Shown here in pieces: positions 16,630-25,231 of a stretch of 53,519 nucleotides of DNA; position 1 is the first letter of the stretch, and each line of letters begins with the position of its first letter. The DNA comes from Desulfuromonadaceae bacterium UBA5613. Lineage in GTDB: Bacteria; Desulfobacterota; Desulfuromonadia; Desulfuromonadales; UBA2197. The stretch covers positions 26,649 through 80,167 of the forward strand of contig DIKR01000066.1 of NCBI GenBank assembly GCA_002424625.1, written 5' to 3'. The notes beneath the pieces are model-generated. The model was not told where the DNA came from and ran no database searches. It was given only the letters and a program-made list of their open reading frames with translations. A program made the translations under genes and the position numbers.

Positions 16630-18866
16630 TGATTTCCCGCATTGAGTTGCGGCACTTCGGTCGCTTTGTCGAAGCTGATTTCGATTTTAAAACCGGTATC
16701 AATCTGGTCACCGGCCCCAATGAAGCCGGGAAATCGACGATCATGGCGGCGATTCCGGCTGTTCTCTACGGCCTTCGTGACAAGGAACGTTATCGTCCCT
16801 GGGGGCGGGAAGGGAGTTGCTCAGCAGCCCTGATTCTGCAAACAGCCAAGGGGACAGAGGTCCGTATCGAGCGCGAAATTATCAGCGATCGTGTCACCTT
16901 GACCGAAATTGATCAGCAGGGGATGGTGCTGCTGTCGTTTGAAGGGAAGATTGCTCCCCTGGGACGCTCCAGTGAACGCGCCCTTTATCTGGAACATCTC
17001 GAACGGATAACCGGCCACGCCGATGAAGAGATCTTTCGAGCCTCCCTCTTCTTTGCCCAAGGGAGTCTGGAAATTGATGCGCCGGGAGAGATTGCCAGCC
17101 GCATCAAAACCCTTCTTTCCGGCTGTGCTGAAGTCGATTACGATCAAGTGCTTGAGTCGTTGCACGAAGACTACTTTGCCATTACCCGCGAAAACCCCTG
17201 GGGAAAGGATAAAGCCAGGGAGCGTGAACTTGAAGTGGTCCGCATTCGTCTTAAAGAACTCGAAACTCTCTGGACTGCCGGTCGTAGTCATTTCGTCGAA
17301 GAGGAACGACTGCAACAACAGATAGCTGCTGTCAGAGCAGAGTTGGCCGAGAAGAAGGGGCAGTTGGCGGAAGGCAAGCGTTATCTGGAGTGGGTGCGCC
17401 GGCAATGGCAACTCGAAGAGAAGGAAGCGAGTCTGCAAAAGGATTATTCCCGTGTGCAGAAAGTTGCCGGGAAGGTCGATGATTTACAGGAAGAGCTTAT
17501 CGAGCTGCAAAAAAATCTGACATATACCGGTTTGCCATTTGAAATTCCTGAGTCTCTGCCGCAATTATTGACCGGCGCTGAAGTTATCCGCAAGGAACTG
17601 ATCACACTCCAGGAAGAGATGACCCGTTTGAGGCGGGAACGCTCCCTTCTTGGTGATGCGCCCTGGATTCCGGCTGTGGTCCTGTCGGTTCTTGTCCTTG
17701 TCGGGTTTGGTCTGTTTGGCAAAGGCGCGACAAACTTTCTGGCCCTGGGTGGCATCCTTACGGTTTTAATCTGGGGTTTTTTTGTTTTTCGCCTGATGCG
17801 ATTAAACGCGGTGCGTGCGGCTTTGGGGGGGCAACTCGATCAGGTGAGTCAACGGCGCAGTGAAGTTTTAACGTCTTTGGCAGAAATCGAGGAAGCGGTG
17901 CGCTGTCTGGGACTTCCTGCCTCGGCTGTAGAGATGATCAAGATGGAGAAAAGTCTTGACCGGCATCGTTCTCTCGTTCTGCGGATAAAAGAGATCGAGA
18001 GTGCCTTACAGGTCCTTGATCACCCCGAATCGATTTCCGGTGAAGAAAAGACTTTGAGCCGCGAGATGGCGGTCCTTGCTGAGCGCAAGGAACTGGGGCG
18101 TCCATCCCGGGCGGAGATCCTGCGTCCGGAAGACCTCCCTGAGGCGGAGAGCAAGCTGACCAGACTTGAAACCGATATAACGGCAACGGAAGAGATCCTT
18201 CTCGAACTCACCCGCCAGCAGGCTGAGGTGCGCGGTGCGGCGACGATCGATCCTTGCCGTCTTGACGAAGAAAGAGTCGCTCTGCAGGAAAGAGAACTCT
18301 TTTTACTGCGTCGTAAAGAAGCTTTGAGCCTTGCTTATGACCTGCTGCGCGGTGCGGTTGACGATTTTCGCCACACTTACGTGGACCGTTTCTCCGGGGA
18401 GATCGGACACTCGCTTGCGTTCATTACCCGTAACCGTTATCAGGCGGTCCGGTTGGACGATAATTTTAATCCCCAGGTGCAAGTACGTGATGATCTTTGG
18501 CAAAGTGTCGATCGTTTGAGCCGTGGGGCTCAGGATGCGGTGTTCTTTGCCGTCCGACTCGCTTTGACCCGGCATCTGACCCGTAATCGCCATTTGCCTT
18601 TGTTACTCGACGATCCTTTTGTCCACCTTGACAAAGTTCGTCTTGCCGAGATGCTCAAGCTTCTGGAGCGAGTTGCTCAGGAGCACCAACTCCTGCTTTT
18701 TTCTCACAGTGAGACCTTGCTGCACCGCGCAGAAAAGGGTGGGTGGCATACCCTGCCGCTGATGGAGCTTTCGGTGAACCGCTCCCTTGCGTCTCCGTCA
18801 GCCAAAGGTAAGGAAAAGGAAAGGGAGAAGAATACCGATGACGCCAACCAACTGTCTCTTTTGTAA
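16626..18866 (+). CDS. Rad50/SbcC-like ATPase with membrane segments (YhaN type)
   Basis: A 746-residue SMC-related ATPase. Walker A GPNEAGKST is at 30-38. The signature region LSRGAQDAV and Walker B LLLDDPFVHLD are near residues 635-670, and a D-loop/H-switch (LLFSHSE) follows. Long heptad-rich arms lie between about 190 and 600. Inside them, around residues 343-390, are two strongly hydrophobic stretches that could cross the membrane, as in YhaN-type proteins. No zinc-hook CxxC is seen at the arm tip, which separates it from SbcC/Rad50. It probably forms a membrane-tethered DNA-end complex with the YhaO-like protein upstream. Confidence 0.86.
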   Translation: MMISRIELRHFGRFVEADFDFKTGINLVTGPNEAGKSTIMAAIPAVLYGLRDKERYRPWGREGSCSAALILQTAKGTEVRIEREIISDRVTLTEIDQQGMVLLSFEGKIAPLGRSSERALYLEHLERITGHADEEIFRASLFFAQGSLEIDAPGEIASRIKTLLSGCAEVDYDQVLESLHEDYFAITRENPWGKDKARERELEVVRIRLKELETLWTAGRSHFVEEERLQQQIAAVRAELAEKKGQLAEGKRYLEWVRRQWQLEEKEASLQKDYSRVQKVAGKVDDLQEELIELQKNLTYTGLPFEIPESLPQLLTGAEVIRKELITLQEEMTRLRRERSLLGDAPWIPAVVLSVLVLVGFGLFGKGATNFLALGGILTVLIWGFFVFRLMRLNAVRAALGGQLDQVSQRRSEVLTSLAEIEEAVRCLGLPASAVEMIKMEKSLDRHRSLVLRIKEIESALQVLDHPESISGEEKTLSREMAVLAERKELGRPSRAEILRPEDLPEAESKLTRLETDITATEEILLELTRQQAEVRGAATIDPCRLDEERVALQERELFLLRRKEALSLAYDLLRGAVDDFRHTYVDRFSGEIGHSLAFITRNRYQAVRLDDNFNPQVQVRDDLWQSVDRLSRGAQDAVFFAVRLALTRHLTRNRHLPLLLDDPFVHLDKVRLAEMLKLLERVAQEHQLLLFSHSETLLHRAEKGGWHTLPLMELSVNRSLASPSAKGKEKEREKNTDDANQLSLL

Positions 18867-19188
18867 AATAGTCAGTGGTGAAATCCCCGCAGGGATCGTT
18901 TATGAAGATGAATTGGTTGTCGCTTTTCATGATATCAATCCTCAGGCGCCGCACCATTTACTGCTTGTGCCGCGCCAGCATATACGTACAACTCTTGACA
19001 TCGACACTGTTGATATGGAATTGATTGGTCATGTCTATCGGGTCGCTGCAAAAATTGCCGTTCAACTCGGTTTCGCTGACGCCGGTTTCCGGATTGTCAA
19101 CAACTGCAAGGAGGATGGCGGGCAGACGGTTTGGCATCTGCACTTTCACCTTCTTGGTGGTAGAAAGCTGAGTTGGCCACCAGGTTAA
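18838..19188 (+). CDS. HIT-family nucleotide hydrolase
   Basis: A 116-residue Hint-branch histidine triad protein. The catalytic triad motif HLHFHLL has His100, His102 and His104, and CLFCK near the N-terminus is typical of the family. Such proteins hydrolyse AMP-lysine or adenosine phosphoramidates; the physiological substrate is uncertain. The frame extends to 18787, but Met at 18838 matches the family start and has a GGGAG site upstream. It overlaps the YhaN-like gene by 29 bases. Confidence 0.9.
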   Translation: MTPTNCLFCKIVSGEIPAGIVYEDELVVAFHDINPQAPHHLLLVPRQHIRTTLDIDTVDMELIGHVYRVAAKIAVQLGFADAGFRIVNNCKEDGGQTVWHLHFHLLGGRKLSWPPG

Positions 19189-19225
19189 TCTCTGCCGCAA
19201 AGCATCGAGTTAGAAGTGAGTGATT

Positions 19226-20692
19226 ATGTCTAACAAAACAAAATATGCTAAAGCTGGCGATTACGAACGTCACGAACAGCGCCTTATCAATGAAATCCAT
19301 GAGTTACTCGTAACCCATTACGGTGGAGCTCTTAGCGAGGAAGAGCTGGATAAGGCCTTGGATCAATTGCAGAAGGCCATTGTTCTGGCGCGGGCATCAC
19401 ATACCGGTCAACTGCGGAAATCGGGCGAACCTTACTTTATTCATCCGATCCGTGTTGCCCATCTTGCCGCCAGGCACTGGATGGATTTCTCATCGATCAT
19501 GGCCACCATTCTGCATGATGTTGTTGAAGATACTCCGGTCACCATCAAGGAGATTCAGGACCAGTTCGGCAGCGATGTAGCGCTGCTCGTCGACGGCTTG
19601 ACCAAGGCGGAAAATCCGGATCTGAGTCGTGAAGATCTGAAGGCCGAGACCTACCGCAAGCAGTTGCTGACAGCAATTCGTGACGTTCGGGTGCTGTGTC
19701 TGAAGGTTTGGGATCGTACCGATAATCTGCAAACGATAGGTGCTCTGCACCCGGACAAACAGTCGCTGATTGCCGAGGAGACGCGCATGGTCTATGTCCC
19801 TCTGGCCAGGCATCTGGGAATGGGCAGGGCGGCTTCTGAGCTGGAAGCCCTTTCTCTGGCGGTCCTTTATCCCCGCCGGGTCAGGCGTTACCGTGAAGCT
19901 GTGCGCACCCTGCAAGAGAGCGTCGATTCCTATCTGCGCAAAATCAAGGGTGAAATCCAGCACGCTTTCGACCATGCCAAACTTCCGGTCATTATCCGTG
20001 ATCGTTGGCGCCCTTTTTCGATAGTTGCAGCTCATGACGCGCAACGCGGCCTCGCCTCACTTTATACTCTCGAAATTCAGGTTGATCGTACCCGTGATGC
20101 ATATATTGGTTTGGGGTTGTTGCACGGCATTTTTTCACCAATTCCCGGTAAATTACGCGACCATCTTCGTACTCCCTCTCAATTTGGCTATCAGGCATTA
20201 AAAACCACTGTGCAGGCCGGTGAACATCGTATTCGGGTTGAGATTACAACGCGCAAACTGGCGCGATTCAATCTTGCCGGAGTTTTGGCGCCGGGTTTTG
20301 ATTTCCACATGGAAAATTTTTCTGCCTTGATGCAATCGCTTCTTGACGGAGAGTCGGCAATCGATACGGATAGTTTGCGCCTTGCTTCGGCGGCGATACA
20401 GGTCTATACGCCGCGTGGTGAACGTCGGACCTTGCCGGAAGGGAGCAGTGCTCTCGATTTCGCTTTTGAGATTCACGAAGAGCTCGGCTTGCACGCCGTG
20501 CGTGCCAAGGTCAACGGCCAAACACGGCTGCTGAAATCGCGCTTAATGGATGGTGATCAAGTCTCGATTGAGCGTGCCGCAACACCTCAGATTCTGCCGA
20601 AATGTCTGGAGTGGGCAGTGACGCCTAAATCGAGAAATGCGATTCGTAAATATCTTCGCTCTGTACTTCGCGAAAATTCAGGGACTGAATGA
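19226..20692 (+). CDS. RelA/SpoT homologue, short, with degenerate synthetase
   Basis: A 488-residue protein with three domains. The HD (p)ppGpp-hydrolase domain (about 45-195) keeps the metal residues: His73, His97-Asp98, Glu101-Asp102, Asp163 and Asn167. The RelA synthetase region (about 250-345) has lost the RxKxxxS ATP loop, the catalytic Asp of YDLxAxRI (TLEIQVD here) and the SLHTT histidine (ALKTT). A TGS domain (about 389-450) follows; the usual zinc-finger and ACT domains are missing. It may hydrolyse (p)ppGpp only, or sense it. A GTG at 19220 is an alternative start. The stop overlaps the next gene (ATGA). Confidence 0.85.
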   Translation: MSNKTKYAKAGDYERHEQRLINEIHELLVTHYGGALSEEELDKALDQLQKAIVLARASHTGQLRKSGEPYFIHPIRVAHLAARHWMDFSSIMATILHDVVEDTPVTIKEIQDQFGSDVALLVDGLTKAENPDLSREDLKAETYRKQLLTAIRDVRVLCLKVWDRTDNLQTIGALHPDKQSLIAEETRMVYVPLARHLGMGRAASELEALSLAVLYPRRVRRYREAVRTLQESVDSYLRKIKGEIQHAFDHAKLPVIIRDRWRPFSIVAAHDAQRGLASLYTLEIQVDRTRDAYIGLGLLHGIFSPIPGKLRDHLRTPSQFGYQALKTTVQAGEHRIRVEITTRKLARFNLAGVLAPGFDFHMENFSALMQSLLDGESAIDTDSLRLASAAIQVYTPRGERRTLPEGSSALDFAFEIHEELGLHAVRAKVNGQTRLLKSRLMDGDQVSIERAATPQILPKCLEWAVTPKSRNAIRKYLRSVLRENSGTE

Positions 20693-21750
20693 AGAAATTC
20701 GTACTAACTATTTGTATTCCATCCATTTTCCTTTTTGTCACTTTCCTTTTTGTCCCATCGGTTTTTGCTGCCAACCATCTTCATGCCTTCGTCTATCATC
20801 GCTTTGGTGATAATCGCTATCCCAGTACCAATATATCCTTAGCTGATTTTTCTGCGCAAATGCGCTATCTGCATGATCATGACTATCGGGTCATGCGGGC
20901 GGCAGAAGTGATCGCTCTCTTGCGAGAGAAAAAATCTCTGCCGCCGAAAACAGTTGTACTGACCGTCGATGATGCCTATAAAACCTTCAAAAGCGGTGCA
21001 ATGCCGATTTTGCGTCAGTATGGTTTTCCTGTCACTCTCTTTGTTAATACCGATAGTGTGGGTAGAAAGGATAGTCTTGACTGGGCCGAACTTCGGGAAC
21101 TGGTGTTAGAAGGGGTCGAGATTGGCAATCATACCGCCACGCATCGTTCTCTGGCAGTGCAACTTGCAAAGGAAAGTGCCACCGATTTCAGGCAGCGTCT
21201 GCGTAGGGATCTTGATCGGGCACAACAGATCTTGATTCGTGAACTCGGTGTTACCCCGCAACTCTTTGCTTATCCCTATGGAGAATATTCACTCCTGGCA
21301 CAAGAGATTGTGGAAGAGTCCGGATTTTTAGGTGCGTTTGCACAATATTCCGGGGTCATTGAGAAGGATGATCCCCTTTTTACTTTGGCAAGAACGCCAT
21401 TGGCCGGTTCTTATGCGACGCTCAAACAAATGCAGCAAAAGCTTGCATTCCGTCCCATGCCGGTTAAAGTTATCAAGCCCGCTGACACATTACTCGACAA
21501 GGAAAATCCGCCGATTCTGATTCTTGAAGTTCTCGATCCGCAGCTTGATCTCAAGGCTCTGCGTCTCTTTGTCAATGGTCAACCAGGAGGGATGGTACAA
21601 AGTGACCCGCAACATCCACGACAAATTATCGTGCGCGCAGACCAGACGTTAGGGGCAGGACGCAGTCAATATATTCTTACATCACCAGGAAAAGAAACAG
21701 GAACTTATTACGCGTTTACTCAGTTTTGGCTTAACAGATCGCGACCATAA
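20689..21750 (+). CDS. Secreted polysaccharide deacetylase-family protein
   Basis: A 353-residue exported protein with a signal peptide (residues 1-27, ending VFA). The NodB-type domain shows motif 1 as LTVDDAYK with Asp94-Asp95 (usual TFDDG), and the metal motif NHTATH. FAYPYGEY is motif 3. It would remove N-acetyl groups from an envelope polysaccharide or peptidoglycan. The last ~110 residues look like an extra beta-sandwich domain. It is the last gene of the run; its end overlaps the convergent Bax-like gene by 31 bases. Confidence 0.87.
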   Translation: MKKFVLTICIPSIFLFVTFLFVPSVFAANHLHAFVYHRFGDNRYPSTNISLADFSAQMRYLHDHDYRVMRAAEVIALLREKKSLPPKTVVLTVDDAYKTFKSGAMPILRQYGFPVTLFVNTDSVGRKDSLDWAELRELVLEGVEIGNHTATHRSLAVQLAKESATDFRQRLRRDLDRAQQILIRELGVTPQLFAYPYGEYSLLAQEIVEESGFLGAFAQYSGVIEKDDPLFTLARTPLAGSYATLKQMQQKLAFRPMPVKVIKPADTLLDKENPPILILEVLDPQLDLKALRLFVNGQPGGMVQSDPQHPRQIIVRADQTLGAGRSQYILTSPGKETGTYYAFTQFWLNRSRP

Positions 21751-22739
21751 AATTGCCTGGACGCTTGCGGGGGGATATTCTCGACAGGGAATGAAGACGA
21801 CATTTCTTCTTGGCGCAGGCTGGCTTTGGCGGTGTGTTTCGGTAAATTATTGGCACGAATAATGGCACGAATGTCATCGACATACGCCTCTTTGCGTGTT
21901 GAATATAACAGTAATCCCCTGGCCAACTCCATTCCCCGGACATCTTCTCCGCGCATCTGTATCTCCGCCCGGATTTGCCGTAATTCCTGATAAGCCGGAT
22001 GGGTATTGAGATTACGGATGTAGGCGCGGAGCGAATCGATCAGCGTCGGGAAGGTCCGCGCCCGATGTTTTTCACCTTCCTGACGATTGAGAGGCATAAT
22101 CCCCTCGGCGCTGGCAGTAAAGACCATTTCACCGAACAGGTTGTTCCCTAAACGGGCAAATCGCGAAGTCCCGTAGGCAGATTCACTGGCAGCCTGCGCT
22201 AAAGCCAGTGAGGGGGGGATTTTATTGAAGCGATTAAGGAGTAAGAGGCGGGCCCGGCGGTCGGTTAAGGGGTCGCTTTTAACTTTTGTGTAGTGGGCTG
22301 CTGCGGAGATTTGCTCTGTTTCTCTGGCGTTAAGGGGTTCATTACGATCATGACGAGAAAAGATTTCGAGTAGTGCCGTGCGTTCCGAGTCAATCTCCTC
22401 ATTGACGAGCAGGATCATCGGCAGCAAGGTGAGAAAGAATATTTTTTTGCGCTCTGAACCCGCAGCCAATTCATGAAAATCGTCCGGGAATTTTTCAACA
22501 ATCACGGCAGGGACACCCTGCATGACAGTGTTCCAAGTATAATTAATTTCTGAAAAATAGCGATAAAGGTCGTGGCGGGACTGCGGTGAAATCACTTCAA
22601 GGCGCCGCTGCGAATCCAGCGCTGTATAAGCCGCATTATCGACAGACAAGGTGTTTTTTTGATTGTTCTGGCACCCGGACAACCCAGTGAGGAGGGGAAG
22701 CAAGGCGAATATGACGAGTACTTTATAAAATGTCCGCAT
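21720..22739 (-). CDS. Bax-like lipoprotein (glucosaminidase domain)
   Basis: A 339-residue predicted lipoprotein. The signal sequence ends in the lipobox LSGC with Cys23. The C-terminal half (about 170-300) is a Bax/FlgJ-type glucosaminidase domain, with ASESAYGTSRFA carrying the likely catalytic Glu, and NNLFGE. It would cleave glycan strands of peptidoglycan in the periplasm. The frame opens at a TTG at 22802, but the ATG at 22739 puts the signal peptide at the N-terminus. This ATG has no Shine-Dalgarno sequence; a hairpin sits there instead. Confidence 0.82.
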   Translation of the reverse strand: MRTFYKVLVIFALLPLLTGLSGCQNNQKNTLSVDNAAYTALDSQRRLEVISPQSRHDLYRYFSEINYTWNTVMQGVPAVIVEKFPDDFHELAAGSERKKIFFLTLLPMILLVNEEIDSERTALLEIFSRHDRNEPLNARETEQISAAAHYTKVKSDPLTDRRARLLLLNRFNKIPPSLALAQAASESAYGTSRFARLGNNLFGEMVFTASAEGIMPLNRQEGEKHRARTFPTLIDSLRAYIRNLNTHPAYQELRQIRAEIQMRGEDVRGMELARGLLLYSTRKEAYVDDIRAIIRANNLPKHTAKASLRQEEMSSSFPVENIPPQASRQFYGRDLLSQN

Positions 22740-22747
22740 AAAAAATA

Positions 22748-22770
22748 AAATCCGCTTAAGCAGCGGATTT
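22748..22770 (-). promoter_or_regulatory. Terminator-like hairpin in front of the Bax-like gene
   Basis: AAATCCGCT at 22748-22756 and AGCGGATTT at 22762-22770 form a nine-base stem with a five-base loop. On the minus strand an ATTTTTT run follows, and then the ATG 8 bases after the stem. It could act as an attenuator or cover the start region. Confidence 0.5.
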
Positions 22771-23029
22771 ATAACTATAGCATGAACTTTCCTTGGTAGC
22801 AATATAATCCTTTATTTCAGGCTTAACATCTTGATATTTAATCATTTTTTTATTGGGTTGTACGGATTAAGTTTAAGCTTTTTTTGTGATGCCTCTTGAT
22901 TATTTGTGCTTTCCCCTATAGATTTACAGCATCCATTCATCCATTTTCGGGGAGAGACCTATTATTTTAAGCGGAAGCGTATCGACACTAAACGTTTTGA
23001 ATTCTTGATTTTTCCATGAAAGAGGGTCT

Positions 23030-24040
23030 ATGAAGAAAATCCTTGTGACGGGTACGGCCGGGTTCATCGGTTATCACACTTGTAAGCAGCTGCTTGAATC
23101 CGGATATGAGGTTGTTGGCATTGATAATCTTAATGACTATTACGATGTAACCCTCAAGGAGGCACGCCTCACTCGACTGCAAGGGATGCGGAACTTTTCA
23201 TTTATGCGTCTTGACCTTGCGGATCGGGACGGGATGGATGAGCTCTTTTTGTCACAGAAGTTCGACACGGTCATTCATCTTGCGGCACAGGCCGGGGTTC
23301 GCTACTCCATCCAGAATCCGCACGCCTACATTGACTCAAATCTGGTCGGGTTTATTAATATCCTTGAGGGGTGTCGGCATCATCAGGTTCAGCACCTGAC
23401 CTATGCTTCCTCAAGTTCAGTTTACGGTGCCAACACGACTCTTCCCTTTTCCATTCATGATAATGTCGATCATCCGCTCTCCCTTTACGCGGCAACGAAA
23501 AAAGCCAATGAGTTGATGGCTCATACTTATTCAAATCTGTATGGCTTACCGACGACCGGTTTACGCTTTTTTACGGTTTACGGTCCCTGGGGACGTCCGG
23601 ATATGGCCCTCTTCCTTTTTACTGACGCCATTATCAAGGGGCGCCCCATCGATGTTTACAATCATGGCCAGATGCAGCGCGATTTCACCTATATCGATGA
23701 CATCGTTGAAGGAGTTGTTCGCGTTGCCGCTCGGCCGGCGCAGGCCAATCCGCACTGGAGTGGAGCAACTCCCGACCCCGGTTCAAGCTTTGCTCCCTGG
23801 CGGGTCTATAATATCGGCAATCACTCGCCGGTCGAACTCCTCCACTTTATCCGCACGATTGAAGAGAAGCTCGGGCGCCAGGCACAAATCAATTTTCTGC
23901 CGCTCCAACCTGGTGATGTCCCGGCAACCTGCGCTGATGTCGCTGATTTGATGCAGGATGTCGATTTTAAACCAGCGACACCGATTGAAGTCGGCATCAG
24001 CCGCTTTATCGATTGGTATCGCGATTATTACCACTGTTAA
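23030..24040 (+). CDS. UDP-glucuronate 4-epimerase-like SDR enzyme
   Basis: An extended short-chain dehydrogenase of 336 residues. NAD-binding GTAGFIG is at 8-14, the catalytic Tyr153-x3-Lys157 is in SLYAATKKA, and Ser residues sit in TYASSSSVYG. LRFFTVYGPWGRPDMA is typical of UDP-glucuronate 4-epimerases, which make UDP-galacturonate for surface polysaccharides. UDP-glucose 4-epimerase is a less likely alternative. It stands alone, without other sugar-nucleotide genes nearby. The ribosome site is GAGGG. Confidence 0.88.
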   Translation: MKKILVTGTAGFIGYHTCKQLLESGYEVVGIDNLNDYYDVTLKEARLTRLQGMRNFSFMRLDLADRDGMDELFLSQKFDTVIHLAAQAGVRYSIQNPHAYIDSNLVGFINILEGCRHHQVQHLTYASSSSVYGANTTLPFSIHDNVDHPLSLYAATKKANELMAHTYSNLYGLPTTGLRFFTVYGPWGRPDMALFLFTDAIIKGRPIDVYNHGQMQRDFTYIDDIVEGVVRVAARPAQANPHWSGATPDPGSSFAPWRVYNIGNHSPVELLHFIRTIEEKLGRQAQINFLPLQPGDVPATCADVADLMQDVDFKPATPIEVGISRFIDWYRDYYHC

Positions 24041-24158
24041 TCCGAGACCGGGGCAGCCAGAAAATGACGATATCGAGCTGATTGCTGCAGCGCTCTGCAC
24101 TGGGAAAGGGTCTACGCGGCCCGGACCATCAAATTGAGTTAATACACGTTTGTCTATG

Positions 24159-24186
24159 TTGACGAGTCGCAAATCTCTGTTATTTT
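24159..24186 (+). promoter_or_regulatory. Probable promoter of receiver/usp genes
   Basis: TTGACG at 24159-24164 and TATTTT at 24181-24186, 16 bases apart, about 44 bases before the receiver gene. The 189-base region from 24041 holds nothing else recognisable. Confidence 0.45.
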
Positions 24187-24229
24187 TCTCAATGAACTTT
24201 TTTCCGAGGAATAGAAAGCAGGGACTATT

Positions 24230-24613
24230 GTGGTGAATGAACGTAAAACGGTTTTGATTGTTGATGATGAGGAGAATGCCCGTATCGGACTGTCCTGTTT
24301 TCTCTGTCAGGAAGGGTACGAAGTCGAGACCGCCAGTAATGGCGAAGAAGCTCTGGAAATTTTGCGGGAACATCCTCATACGTCTTTAATTATCAGTGAT
24401 ATTAATATGCCCGGGATGAATGGCATGAGCTTGTTGCGCGAGGTGAATCGCCAGCATCCAGAAACGGCAATTATCATGGTCACAGCTTATGGTGAGGTTG
24501 AATCTTATATCGATGCGATGAACCTCGGCGCCTTTGAATATTTACATAAACCTGTCCGTACTGATGAGCTCAAGCTTGCCATGCGCAAAGTTTTCGCAAA
24601 AACCACTAATTAA
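24230..24613 (+). CDS. Stand-alone response-regulator receiver
   Basis: A single receiver domain of 127 residues with no output domain. The acidic pair Asp12-Asp13, phospho-acceptor Asp57 (IISDINMPG), switch Thr85 and Lys107 (HKPV) are all present, so it should be phosphorylated. The best upstream start is one of two tandem GTG codons (24230 or 24233). It could act as a diffusible partner for a kinase such as the receiver-kinase at 3681, but that is only a guess. The next gene is a universal stress protein. Confidence 0.88.
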   Translation: MVNERKTVLIVDDEENARIGLSCFLCQEGYEVETASNGEEALEILREHPHTSLIISDINMPGMNGMSLLREVNRQHPETAIIMVTAYGEVESYIDAMNLGAFEYLHKPVRTDELKLAMRKVFAKTTN

Positions 24614-24634
24614 ACATTAAGCGAGGTTAGACCT

Positions 24635-25081
24635 ATGAAAGCAATCAAGACCGTCCTCTTTGGCACCGATTTTTCTGCATCTTCTGACGAGGCATTTGCT
24701 TATGCACTTTCCTTTGCCCGTAACTTTGAAGCCCGTCTTTTCTTGTTGCACGTAATCAGTGAACCTGTTGATATGCGTGGTTTTTACGTGCCGCATATCT
24801 CGTTTGATTCCCTGGAATCTGAAATTATTGCCAGTGCAAAAAAGATGTTAAGCGATTTCTGCTCGGCACATTTAAAGGAAACCGATAACTATGCTTATGA
24901 CGTTGTCTCGGGTGTCCCCTTCGAAAAAATCATCGCTGTAGCCGAGCAGGAGCACGCTGATTTAATTGTTGTCGGGACCCACGGACGCGGCGGTCTGGAT
25001 CATCTTCTTTTTGGCAGCAACGCAGAAAAGATCGTCAGAAAATCGCCCGTACCGGTCTTGACGGTCAGGAAAAACGATTAA
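24635..25081 (+). CDS. Universal stress protein (UspA family)
   Basis: A 148-residue cytoplasmic protein with the Usp fold. The ATP-binding signature GTHGRGG followed by GSNAEKIVRKSPVPVL is present, so it is of the nucleotide-binding type. The N-terminal strand VLFGTDFSASS is also typical. It is 21 bases after the receiver gene and probably co-transcribed. Its role in stress survival is inferred from the family. Confidence 0.92.
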   Translation: MKAIKTVLFGTDFSASSDEAFAYALSFARNFEARLFLLHVISEPVDMRGFYVPHISFDSLESEIIASAKKMLSDFCSAHLKETDNYAYDVVSGVPFEKIIAVAEQEHADLIVVGTHGRGGLDHLLFGSNAEKIVRKSPVPVLTVRKND

Positions 25082-25108
25082 ACAGCCTTTGCGCATTTTA
25101 AAAACGTC

Positions 25109-25137
25109 TTGACGAAATGGCATGGGGTGTTTATTAT
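25109..25137 (+). promoter_or_regulatory. greA promoter
   Basis: TTGACG at 25109-25114 and TATTAT at 25132-25137 with an exact 17-base spacer. The expected start of transcription is near 25144, leaving a leader of about 88 bases. Confidence 0.7.
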
Positions 25138-25146
25138 CACCGCGGC

Positions 25147-25167
25147 TAAATCACTCCAGATGATTTA
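25147..25167 (+). promoter_or_regulatory. greA leader hairpin 1
   Basis: TAAATCA at 25147-25153 pairs with TGATTTA at 25161-25167. It would form at the very 5' end of the greA transcript. Confidence 0.5.
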
Positions 25168-25177
25168 ACGATTAGAC

Positions 25178-25206
25178 CGGGCGGGTTCTCCCCGCCCGTA
25201 TATTTT
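25178..25206 (+). terminator. greA leader hairpin 2 (terminator-like)
   Basis: CGGGCGGG at 25178-25185 pairs with CCCGCCCG at 25191-25198 around TTCTC and is followed by TATATTTT. It stands between the promoter and the start codon, so it could stop part of the transcription before greA. Confidence 0.6.
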
Positions 25207-25231
25207 CCAGCGTGTGAGGATTTTCAATTTC

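Noticed and set aside
15499..18866. SbcD/SbcC-like pair as a phage-defence system
   Set aside because: Gene order and TM-containing ATPase point to the housekeeping YhaO/YhaN type; no defence neighbours, integrase or unusual base composition is seen.
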